A stretch of 64,000 nt of DNA from Candidatus Hydrogenedentota bacterium. GTDB lineage: Bacteria > Hydrogenedentota > Hydrogenedentia > Hydrogenedentales > SLHB01. The first letter of the stretch is position 1, and each line of letters opens with the position of its first letter. A program made the translations under genes and the position numbers. Location: NCBI GenBank assembly GCA_035416745.1, contig DAOLNV010000001.1, positions 161,434 to 225,433 of the forward strand. Reading direction: 5' to 3'. Shown here in pieces: positions 1 to 7,593 of the stretch. Under the pieces are notes generated by a model. It was given only the letters and a program-made list of their open reading frames with translations. It did not search any database and was not told the origin of the DNA.

Positions 1-57
1 CAATAGTGCCACTAATCCGAGACAAGTGATTCGGCGCGTGATTGTGCTCTCAAACAT
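1..57 (-). CDS. Partial exported protein, N-terminal end only
   Basis: A minus-strand reading frame starts with ATG at 57 and stays open to the left edge (19 codons visible). An AAAGGAA ribosome binding site lies about 7 bases before the ATG. The visible residues begin MFESTITRR and continue ITCLGLVALL, a positively charged start followed by a hydrophobic run, as in a signal peptide or membrane anchor. The gene diverges from the rhamnosidase gene, so the two may share the upstream region. The product cannot be named because nearly all of the gene lies outside the window. An in-frame ATG at 63 abuts the ribosome binding site and is a poorer start. Confidence 0.5.
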   Translation of the reverse strand, partial: MFESTITRRITCLGLVALL

Positions 58-422
58 GGCCATTTCCTTTCTGACGCGCGTTTACGGAACGCGAATTCCT
101 CGGCAACGAACCCCCCGTTTGCGCCTTGTGTGCCGTCGCGACGAGGACGCCGAAGCGAGACACTAAAATCCCCATACAACTTGGTCTTGTCGGATACCCG
201 CCCCCTATTATGCCGAAATGGACGCAAGAATGCATCAACCTAGATTTTCGTCCAGAGGAGAAGCCTGGAAGACCGGAGTCGGGTGCGCGAGCTACCCGGC
301 AGCGGACCCTGTGTGGGAGAGTATTGCCTTTTCTGGCAGCCGCATGCAAGATACCGCATGTTCCGCATGCGGTATGTCCGGGCCACTGGCAAATGGCCTA
401 ACCGTCTGAAAGGGATATGGAT
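58..422. other. Divergent intergenic region
   Basis: About 365 bases lie between the left-edge minus-strand gene and the rhamnosidase gene. The short frames here have no recognisable protein character. The only clear structure is the perfect 10-bp inverted repeat at 351-375. I could not identify a convincing sigma-70 promoter. Confidence 0.6.
351..375. promoter_or_regulatory. Perfect 10-bp inverted repeat before the rhamnosidase gene
   Basis: ATACCGCATG (351-360) is followed by a 5-base spacer and its exact reverse complement CATGCGGTAT (366-375). The centre lies about 60 bases before the chosen start of the rhamnosidase gene. No T-run follows, so a terminator is unlikely. The dyad size suits an operator for a dimeric repressor or activator of the divergent pair. 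That role is inference. Confidence 0.5.
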
Positions 423-3400
423 ATGTTTAGCCCGAATCTCCAGGTGCTGGTGTGTATCTCGGCTCTGACTGGCGGGGTACCGGCCGCGCCGGGCGCACTG
501 CAGCCGGGATTCCTGCGCTGCGAATACCTTGTTGATCCCATAGGAGTGGGAGTTGCCCCGCCGCGGTTCTATTGGACGGTTGCCTCAAACGAGCGCGGAC
601 AGAGGCAATCCGCGTATCAAGTCCTTGTCAGCACGTCGGCTGCCCTCCTTGACCAAGACCAGGGCGAGCGGTGGGACACCGGGCGCGTCGAGTCCGATGA
701 GACGCTGCATGTCACGTATCAAGGCAAGCCACTGGCCCCGGAAACTACGTATTACTGGAAGGTGAGGGTGTGGGACCGTTCGGGGAATCCTTCGGAATGG
801 AGCAAGACTGCCACATTCACCATGGGCCTGCCAAACCAGGCGGATTGGCAGGCGAAATGGATCGAAGCCCCGCGCGAAGCGCCCGAGCCTCTGCCGAAAC
901 ACAATGGGTTTCACACCCAATTTGTCGAAGACCGCGATACGCCCAAGTGGGTAACGATCGACCTGGGAGCGCAGCGCCCATTCGATAAGGTCCAACTTCA
1001 CCCCGCGCGGCCATACGATTACACGCCGGACACGCCCGGCTACCTGTTTCCCGTGCGTTTTCGTGTTGATGTGTCCGACAAGGAGAATTTCGAAGTCTTT
1101 CAGACGGTCGTCGACAAGACCGGCTCGGACTTCCCAAACCCTGGCGAAAGCGCCCCTGTATTCGAATTCGGCCCCGCAACAGCGCGCTACGTGCGGTTGT
1201 ACGTGACCCGGCTTGCGCAGCACGATCCCGGCAACCATGCCTTTGCCTTGACCCAGATGCAGGTGTTCGACGGCAACGAGAACATCGCGCGTAACATGCG
1301 GGTCATCGCCTCGGACAGCGTGGGGGGGACTTGGTCGCCGGAAGCACTGGTGAACGGACGCACGGAACCCGGTGCGGGCCGCCAAGGCGAACGCCACGCC
1401 GCACCCGTATTCCGCAAGGAATTCGAATTGGCCGCCAAACCGGTCCGCGCGCTTCTGCACATCTCCGCGCTGGGATTATGCGAAGCCGAGATGAACGGCC
1501 AACATGTCGGCGACCACATCCTCGCTCCGGAATGGACGGACTACCACACCCGTGTGCAGTATCAGACGTATGACGTCACGCCGCTGCTCAAGGAAGGGGA
1601 AAATGCCATCGGCGTGACGCTCGGGGACGGCTGGTACGCCGGGCGCATCGGTCTGGCGAATGTCGTACCCGACGGCCTGACGTGGGGCATATACGGCGTG
1701 AATCCGAAGCTCATCGCCCGACTGCATATCGAGTGCGCGGACGGTTCGCAGGCCGCCATAATCACGGACGATACCTGGCGCTGGACCCGGAACGGTCCCG
1801 TACGCGCAAACGACATCCTCGACGGGGTGGCCTACGACGCGCGTAACGAAATGCCCGGATTCAGCCGGCCGGGGTTCGATGACAGCGGCTGGGAAGCTGC
1901 CCGCGTCACCACCCACGACGCGGTGCTCGCAGCCCAGCCGAACGAGCCCATCCGCGTAACGAAGGAGCTTCCCGCCGTCGCGGCGACCGAGCCGAAACCG
2001 GGCGTCTACATCTTCGATCTCGGCCAGAACATGGTCGGGCGGCCGCGCATCACGGCGCAAGCGCCCGAAGCTACTGTCATGACCGTGCGGCACGGGGAAA
2101 TGCTGAACCCCGACGGGACGCTTTACGTTGACAATCTGCGCGGAGCGCCTCAGGTCGACACCTATACTTTCCGCGGTGAAGGCCCCGAAGTTTTCGAGCC
2201 GCCGTTTACCTATCACGGGTTCCGCTATGTCGAGCTTTCGGGCCTGCCGGAACGCCCTGCCGAAAATGCGGTCCTCGGCCGGGTGTTTCATTCCGATGCG
2301 CCGGTAGCCGGGTCGTTTCAATGCAGCGAACCCATGCTGAACAAGCTGGCCGAGAATATCCTGTGGACCCAGCGCGCCAACCTCATGAGTTCGCCGACGG
2401 ATTGTCCTCAGCGTGACGAGCGCCTCGGTTGGATGGGGGACATTCAGGTCTTCGCACAGACCGCCGTCTTCAACATGGATATGGCGGGTTTTTTCACCAA
2501 ATGGCTGCAGGATGTGCGCGACGCGCAGGCCCTCGACGGCCGCTTCCCCGATTTCGCGCCCCATCCTTTCGGCCCCAACGAGCGGTTTTCGGGCGTGCCG
2601 GCCTGGGGCGATGCGGGAGTGTTCGTGCCCTGGCACGCCTACGAGAATTACGGCGATGTGCGGATGCTCGGCGAGCAGTACGAGGCCGCAAAACGCTGGC
2701 TCGCCTACATCCGCGGCATGAATCCCGATCTCATCTGGCGCAACGGACGCCACAACGATTATGGTGACTGGCTCAACGGCGATACCCTCATCCTTGAGGA
2801 CTGGCCCAAGACGGGCGGGGAAGTCCCCAAGGAGGTCATGGCGACGGCGTTCTTTGCTCGGTCCACGCAATTCGTGAGCCGCATGGCGGAGGTTCTGGGC
2901 AACGATACGGAGGCGCAGGAATATCGGAAGCTGGCGGATGACATTCGTGCGGCTTTCCAGCGCGAGTTCATCGATGCAGAAGGGCGCATCACAGGCGATA
3001 CGCAGGCCGGATACGCCCTCGCGCTGCATTTCGGGCTGGTGCCCGAAGAACTCCATGACGCCGCGGTCGCCCATATGGTCGAAGCCGTGCGCCGCTACGA
3101 CGGCCGCATCTCGACCGGCATCCAGAGCACCATCCGCCTCATGATGCAGTTGACCTGCAACGGCCATGTGGACCTCGCCTACAAACTCGCCTTGAACCGC
3201 GAAATACCGTCCTGGGGCTACGCCATCGGCCAGGGCGCCACCACCATCTGGGAACGGTGGGACGGCTACGTTGAAGGCCGCGGCTTCCAAAACCCGGGCA
3301 TGAACTCCTTCAACCATTGGGCGCTGGGCGCGGTGGGCGAATGGCTGTTCCGCGTCGTGGGCGGCATCAATCCCGCGTATCCGGGCGAACCTGAGTGCCT

Positions 3401-3740
3401 GCCCGCGTATAAGCGCTTCGTCATTTACCCGCGCCCCGGAGGCGGACTCACCTGGGCCACGACCGAATTCCGGTCCATCCGCGGCCCCATCCGGACGGCC
3501 TGGCGCATCGAGAACGATACATTGACGCTCGAAGTCTCTATCCCCGCCAATACCACCGCCATCGTCTACGTCCCCACCAAAGACCCGGCGGGCGTCACCG
3601 AATCCGGACAGCCCGTGGCCAACATCAAAACCATCACCCCCCTGCGGGATGAAGACGGCTGCGTGGTATATGAGGTGCGGTCAGGGGAGTATGTGTTTGA
3701 GGCCGATTTCGGCAATTTTGGGGACACAATACTCAATTAG
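423..3740 (+). CDS. Secreted alpha-L-rhamnosidase, GH78 family
   Basis: Hydrolyses terminal alpha-L-rhamnose from glycans or glycosides, probably outside the cytoplasm. From the ATG at 423 it is 1105 residues. That start is preferred over the ATG at 417 because AAAGGGA sits 7 bases before it and only 1 base before 417. The N-terminus is a short hydrophobic export signal. A fibronectin-like N-terminal region follows, then a discoidin (F5/8 type C)-like insertion at about residues 155-290, then the rhamnosidase core. The GH78 signature DCPQRDER..GWMGD is at 660-673 and holds the acidic catalytic and binding residues. A second acidic motif, TIWERW with E944, matches the proposed general base region. 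The last residues (GDTILN) are encoded by one arm of the palindromic element at 3711-3817, so the original C-terminus has probably been altered. Confidence 0.93.
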   Translation: MFSPNLQVLVCISALTGGVPAAPGALQPGFLRCEYLVDPIGVGVAPPRFYWTVASNERGQRQSAYQVLVSTSAALLDQDQGERWDTGRVESDETLHVTYQGKPLAPETTYYWKVRVWDRSGNPSEWSKTATFTMGLPNQADWQAKWIEAPREAPEPLPKHNGFHTQFVEDRDTPKWVTIDLGAQRPFDKVQLHPARPYDYTPDTPGYLFPVRFRVDVSDKENFEVFQTVVDKTGSDFPNPGESAPVFEFGPATARYVRLYVTRLAQHDPGNHAFALTQMQVFDGNENIARNMRVIASDSVGGTWSPEALVNGRTEPGAGRQGERHAAPVFRKEFELAAKPVRALLHISALGLCEAEMNGQHVGDHILAPEWTDYHTRVQYQTYDVTPLLKEGENAIGVTLGDGWYAGRIGLANVVPDGLTWGIYGVNPKLIARLHIECADGSQAAIITDDTWRWTRNGPVRANDILDGVAYDARNEMPGFSRPGFDDSGWEAARVTTHDAVLAAQPNEPIRVTKELPAVAATEPKPGVYIFDLGQNMVGRPRITAQAPEATVMTVRHGEMLNPDGTLYVDNLRGAPQVDTYTFRGEGPEVFEPPFTYHGFRYVELSGLPERPAENAVLGRVFHSDAPVAGSFQCSEPMLNKLAENILWTQRANLMSSPTDCPQRDERLGWMGDIQVFAQTAVFNMDMAGFFTKWLQDVRDAQALDGRFPDFAPHPFGPNERFSGVPAWGDAGVFVPWHAYENYGDVRMLGEQYEAAKRWLAYIRGMNPDLIWRNGRHNDYGDWLNGDTLILEDWPKTGGEVPKEVMATAFFARSTQFVSRMAEVLGNDTEAQEYRKLADDIRAAFQREFIDAEGRITGDTQAGYALALHFGLVPEELHDAAVAHMVEAVRRYDGRISTGIQSTIRLMMQLTCNGHVDLAYKLALNREIPSWGYAIGQGATTIWERWDGYVEGRGFQNPGMNSFNHWALGAVGEWLFRVVGGINPAYPGEPECLPAYKRFVIYPRPGGGLTWATTEFRSIRGPIRTAWRIENDTLTLEVSIPANTTAIVYVPTKDPAGVTESGQPVANIKTITPLRDEDGCVVYEVRSGEYVFEADFGNFGDTILN

Positions 3741-3817
3741 GCCTTCGCGCGGGCGGCATTCTGTACGTATTCTTACCCCGATTAGCCGGAATTGAGTATT
3801 GTGTCCCCCAAATTGCC
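3711..3817. repeat. 107-bp palindromic element overlapping the rhamnosidase stop codon
   Basis: The arm at 3711-3738 and the arm at 3790-3817 are reverse complements over 28 bases with one mismatch, and enclose a 51-base middle. The left arm contains GGGGACACAATACTCAATT and reads into the rhamnosidase stop codon; the right arm carries the inverted copy. From memory, closely similar words flank REP-associated (RAYT, Y1-type) transposase genes in environmental genomes; I could not check this. No transposase gene is present here, so it would be a non-autonomous REP or MITE-like copy. The hairpin could also act as a bidirectional terminator, although no T-run follows. Confidence 0.65.
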
Positions 3818-3834
3818 AAATTGCTAAGTTGCTT
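3811..3834. repeat. Three imperfect 8-bp tandem repeats
   Basis: AATTGCCA, AATTGCTA and AGTTGCTT follow one another directly at the outer edge of the palindromic element, the first overlapping its right arm. The array is short and AT-rich compared with the surroundings. It may be a by-product of insertion of the element. Confidence 0.4.
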
Positions 3835-3875
3835 TGTGGCAGTGAAATAGGGTAAACTCAGCTACTTTCTTCCTG

Positions 3876-3901
3876 CGATCTCCGCAGATCGGCGGAGATC
3901 G
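3876..3901. promoter_or_regulatory. 10-bp inverted repeat in the typA leader
   Basis: CGATCTCCGC (3876-3885) pairs exactly with GCGGAGATCG (3892-3901) across 6 bases. The dyad ends 9 bases before the GAGGA ribosome binding site of typA. It could be an operator or an mRNA hairpin that affects translation or stability. No T-run follows. Confidence 0.45.
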
Positions 3902-3925
3902 GTCACCCATGAGGACCCCTGACGC

Positions 3926-5821
3926 ATGACCGCTGTCGAGAAGATCAGAAATGTCGCTATTATTGCTCATATCGATCACGGGAAGACCACCCTGATCGAC
4001 AGCATTTTTCGGGCGGCTCATGTGTTTCGCGATAACGCGCTGGTTGCCGAGCGGGTGATGGACAACAACGAACTCGAGCGCGAGCGCGGTATCACCATCC
4101 GGGCCAAGCACTGCACGGTCGAGTGGCACGGTTACCGCATCAATATCATTGACACGCCCGGGCACGCGGACTTCTCGGGAGAGGTCGAGCGCATCCTCTC
4201 GATGGTGGATTCGGTGCTTCTGCTGGTCGACGCCAACGAAGGTCCCATGCCGCAGACGCGCTATGTGCTGATGCGGGCGTTGCGGCTGGGTCTGCGGCCC
4301 ATTGTCATCGTCAACAAGGCGGACCGGCCGGGCGCCGCTCCCGGCCGCACGCTCGACCTGACGTTTGACCTGTTTGTCGAACTGGGCGCCAACGACGCGC
4401 AGTGCGACTTTCCGGTTCTTTACGGTTCGGGACTCCAGGGCTGGCTCGTGCGGGACCTCGCAAAGGACCCGCACGAGGGTATGAACGCCCTTTTCGAGAC
4501 CATCATCGAGAACGTGCCTGCCCCCAGCGCGAACCTCGATGCGCCTTTCCTCATGCAGGTGAGCACGCTCGGGTGGCGCAACCATATCGGGCGCACGGGC
4601 ACGGGCCGGGTGTTGCAGGGACGGCTCACGCGCGGCGGCGCCATCGCCCATATCACGACGAGGCGCACGGGCACGCAATGGCTCCGTCACCGGGGCGAAG
4701 ATGTTTCTGATGACTGGGAAGTCACGGGCGTCGCGGACGACCGCGCGGTGCACCTCTGGGTAACCCGCGGCATTGAGACCGTGGCGTGCGGCGAGGTCTC
4801 CGCTGGAGATATCGTGACCATCGCGGGCCCGAAGGCCATAAGCATCGGCGACACGCTGGCCGCGCCGGGTCTCGAGGATTGTGCCCTGCCGCCCCTGGAC
4901 ATCGAGGAACCCACCGTAGCCATGACGGTGCTGGTCAATACGGGTCCTTTCGCGGGGCAGGACGGGAACGCCGTCACCATCCGCCAGATCCGGACGCGTC
5001 TCGAACGGGAACTGCGCACCAATGTGGCGTTGCGGGTCGAGGAAACCAATCGCGGCGACGGCATGAAGGTCTCGGGCCGGGGCGAACTGCACCTGGCTAT
5101 CCTCATCGAGGAAATGCGCCGCGAAGGCATGGAACTCTGCGTGTCGTCGCCGGAAATCATCACGCACCACGACGCCGCCGGCACGCTGTTCGAGCCCTTC
5201 GAAGAACTGGTTATCGACGTGCCCCTCGAGTTCCAGGGCACCGTTATCGAAAAGGTGGCCCAGCGCAAAGGCCAACTGGTCAGCGTCGAGACCAACGGCG
5301 CCGGCATGGTCCGCCTCGAGTTCGCCATTGCCACGCGAGGACTCATTGGTTACCGTGGCGAGTTCCTCACCGATACCCGCGGACTCGGCATCATGGCGTC
5401 GCGATTCACGGGGTACGAACGCTGGTCGGGTCCCATCATCACCCGCAGCCGGGGGTCCATGATCAGCATGGACACGGGTGAAGCCACGTCGTACAGCCTC
5501 GAAAACCTCCAGGAGCGCGGCACGCTCTTCGTCTCGCCCATGGACCCCGTGTACGAGGGGCAGATCATCGGCGAGAACGCGCGTCCTGGTGACCTTCCCT
5601 GCAATCCCACCAAGCGCAAGGCCTTGACCAATCACCGTGCCGCGGGCAAAGACCACGCCATCGGGCTGGACGTCCCGCGCATCCTCACCCTTGATGCCGC
5701 GCTCGAATGGATCGCTCCGGATGAACTCGTGGAGGTTACGCCCAGGAACATCCGCGTACGCAAAGCCGTCCTGAGCGTGGAAGACCGCAAACGCCTCCAC
5801 AAACGCGCGGCCGACGAATAG
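3926..5821 (+). CDS. typA: Ribosome-associated translational GTPase TypA/BipA
   Basis: A translation-factor GTPase of the EF-G family that binds ribosomes and supports subunit assembly and growth under stress. The 631 residues are slightly longer than the usual 600-615. GTPase motifs are all present: G1 AHIDHGKTT at 14-22, G2 RERGITI at 52-58, G3 DTPGH at 76-80 and G4 NKAD at 130-133. Beta-barrel domain II, EF-G-like domains and the BipA C-terminal region (around GLIGYRGEF and the KRKALTNHR segment) follow. The start is ATG with GAGGA 10 bases upstream. It stands alone between the palindromic element and tspO. A very long antisense frame over this gene is only a shadow of its codon bias. Confidence 0.97.
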   Translation: MTAVEKIRNVAIIAHIDHGKTTLIDSIFRAAHVFRDNALVAERVMDNNELERERGITIRAKHCTVEWHGYRINIIDTPGHADFSGEVERILSMVDSVLLLVDANEGPMPQTRYVLMRALRLGLRPIVIVNKADRPGAAPGRTLDLTFDLFVELGANDAQCDFPVLYGSGLQGWLVRDLAKDPHEGMNALFETIIENVPAPSANLDAPFLMQVSTLGWRNHIGRTGTGRVLQGRLTRGGAIAHITTRRTGTQWLRHRGEDVSDDWEVTGVADDRAVHLWVTRGIETVACGEVSAGDIVTIAGPKAISIGDTLAAPGLEDCALPPLDIEEPTVAMTVLVNTGPFAGQDGNAVTIRQIRTRLERELRTNVALRVEETNRGDGMKVSGRGELHLAILIEEMRREGMELCVSSPEIITHHDAAGTLFEPFEELVIDVPLEFQGTVIEKVAQRKGQLVSVETNGAGMVRLEFAIATRGLIGYRGEFLTDTRGLGIMASRFTGYERWSGPIITRSRGSMISMDTGEATSYSLENLQERGTLFVSPMDPVYEGQIIGENARPGDLPCNPTKRKALTNHRAAGKDHAIGLDVPRILTLDAALEWIAPDELVEVTPRNIRVRKAVLSVEDRKRLHKRAADE

Positions 5822-5947
5822 GGGAGAGGCGGCAGCGCCGGGGCTCGAAAGGCCATTCGGGGCGCTAAGAGAGCCTTGCCAATCTGTATTCGCGGGGGTA
5901 TCGTGATTGCGGCGAAGCCCTGGATGCGCGGAAAGGAGCGCCGAACG

Positions 5948-6334
5948 ATGTCGGGATGGTATGACGCCCTGGTGAAGCCCGCCTACAACCCGCCCGCGTG
6001 GATCTTTGGCCCCGTCTGGACCGCTCTCTACATCATGATGGCGGCGGCGTTCGTTGTCTTCGCCCTGAAATGCAAAGGGCGAACGCGCTGGCTCGGCCTG
6101 ACGGTCTACACGGTCAACATCATGGCAAATCTCCTGTGGACGCCCCTCTTTTTCCGGTGGCATCTCATTGGAGTGGCGTTTGTGGACTGCTTTTTCATCG
6201 CAGCGTCCGCGTGGTTCGTGATTGTGTGGTTCTGGCGTGCGACCCGGGTGGGTGCTTTGTTGTTGATTCCCTACGCCCTGTGGACCTCCTTCGCGAGCGT
6301 TCTGAACTTCCACCTCTGGTTCTTGAACCGATAG
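5948..6334 (+). CDS. tspO: TspO/MBR family protein, short form
   Basis: Tryptophan-rich membrane protein of the TspO/peripheral benzodiazepine receptor family, which binds porphyrins and similar hydrophobic ligands. The ATG at 5948 has AAAGGAG 9 bases upstream; the longer frame from 5876 has no such site. The product is 128 residues. The family signature is clear near the N-terminus: KPAYNPPAW and FGPVWT at about 10-25. Hydrophobic segments follow to the end, closing with NFHLWFLNR. Usual bacterial TspO is about 150-160 residues with five helices. Here the first helix before the WY..L.KP motif is missing, leaving about four. No frame upstream could supply it, so this is either a natural short subtype or an N-terminal truncation. 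Confidence 0.88.
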   Translation: MSGWYDALVKPAYNPPAWIFGPVWTALYIMMAAAFVVFALKCKGRTRWLGLTVYTVNIMANLLWTPLFFRWHLIGVAFVDCFFIAASAWFVIVWFWRATRVGALLLIPYALWTSFASVLNFHLWFLNR

Positions 6335-6336
6335 GC

Positions 6337-7593
6337 TTAGACAGCGCGGTCAAACCCGGCCGCCCGGTCCGGCAGGCGCTGGGCTTCGCCCCCGCTCTCT
6401 CGCGCATTTCCGTAAAGGGCCGCCGGAATCACCCCGATCACCCGTGGAGGGCATGCGGCCACACAGGCGCCGCAGCCGTTGCATTGCTCCGCGTCGACGC
6501 GGACCATTGTGGTGTAGGTCTCACGCGAGAACTCTTCGACAATGGCCTTGCGCGGGCAAATCAGGGCACAGGCGGAACATTCCTTCTCCTCTGTAAGAAG
6601 GCAGCCGGTCTGTTGGATTTGCGCGAGCCCGATCCGCCAGTTGTTCTTTTCATCGAGAGGAAGCGCGGTAATGGCGCCGGTGGGGCAGCCCAGCCCGCAA
6701 GCGTTGCAGGTTTCGAGACAGTAGTTGGCGTCGAAATGAAGTTCGGGAACCAGAAGCAACGCCCAGCTCGGCGGCCGGAGGCCGGGCTGGATGATATTGG
6801 ACGGGCATGAGCGGACACAGTTTCCGCAGCGGATGCATACTGCCGCAAAGCGGGTTTCGGCGACCGCGCCGGGCGGACGGAGGCGATGCTCATCCGCGGC
6901 GCGCGGCGCGCGAACCGCCAGCGCCGACACCGCCATGCCGCCGCCCAGCCCAAGAAACGCCCGGCGCGCGAGTTTGAGGTCCGGCTTCGCTGTTTCGGAA
7001 GCGTTGGACGATGCGCGGCGCGCAAGCGCTGCGTTAAGTTCCGCCAGAAGATCCTGGGTCGCGCCGAGCGGGCACAAGCGTTTGCACCATAACAGGGGAA
7101 ACACGAGGCTCAGGATGAGCACGGCGGCCAATCCTGTCGCGCAGGCAACTTGTGCGGGGAAGGCGATATGCGCGGCGCCGGCTGCTCCCGTGAACAGCGC
7201 CAGCGGGTCCAGCAGAAGAAACAGGGGAAGCGACGCGATGGCCCCGCCTAGAGTGAGTAGCGCGGCCCATTGACCGACTTGCGGGACGCGCGAATACGTG
7301 GAGTCCGCCGAGGGCCTGGCCTTGGCACATAGCTCCACGAGCCATCCCACCGGGCAGAAATAGCGGCAGAATCCGCGTCTGCGCCATATCACGAACCCCA
7401 GCATGGGGAGCGCCAACAGGGCAGACAATGACAGTCCCACCGCCTGGGTGGCCATGACCGTGCACAGAAACAGGAACGGGCTGAGCGCCGGCAGCGCATA
7501 GCGCAGGACAACGGGAGGCAGACAGACGGCGCATACCTCCAGAAACACCAGGATTGCGAGACGGTAGCCGGTACGCGGCGGGAAGAATGTCAT
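6337..7593 (-). CDS. Membrane polyferredoxin, NapH-like region fused to NapG/MauM-like ferredoxin
   Basis: A 418-residue electron-transfer protein. The first 200 residues are a NapH/MauN-like membrane part with about four helices and two cytoplasmic cysteine motifs, CRYFCPVG at 76-83 and CKRLCPLG near 170. A twin-arginine motif RRAFLGLGGG followed by a hydrophobic stretch lies near residue 208, inside the protein, where NapG proteins have their Tat signal. The C-terminal half carries four iron-sulfur cysteine motifs: CIRCGNC near 252, CLETCNAC near 291, CSACALIC near 341 and CNGCGAC near 371. The ATG overlaps the TGA of the FAD oxidoreductase gene (ATGA), so the two are translationally coupled. 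It probably moves electrons between the quinone pool and its exported partner; direction unknown. Confidence 0.85.
   Translation of the reverse strand: MTFFPPRTGYRLAILVFLEVCAVCLPPVVLRYALPALSPFLFLCTVMATQAVGLSLSALLALPMLGFVIWRRRGFCRYFCPVGWLVELCAKARPSADSTYSRVPQVGQWAALLTLGGAIASLPLFLLLDPLALFTGAAGAAHIAFPAQVACATGLAAVLILSLVFPLLWCKRLCPLGATQDLLAELNAALARRASSNASETAKPDLKLARRAFLGLGGGMAVSALAVRAPRAADEHRLRPPGAVAETRFAAVCIRCGNCVRSCPSNIIQPGLRPPSWALLLVPELHFDANYCLETCNACGLGCPTGAITALPLDEKNNWRIGLAQIQQTGCLLTEEKECSACALICPRKAIVEEFSRETYTTMVRVDAEQCNGCGACVAACPPRVIGVIPAALYGNARESGGEAQRLPDRAAGFDRAV

Noticed and set aside
1476..3317. Long minus-strand frame inside the rhamnosidase gene
   Set aside because: Shadow of GH78 codon usage with no recognisable motif.
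3824..6313. Very long minus-strand open frame opposite typA
   Set aside because: typA is a clear conserved GTPase on the plus strand; the antisense frame has no domain and is due to codon bias.
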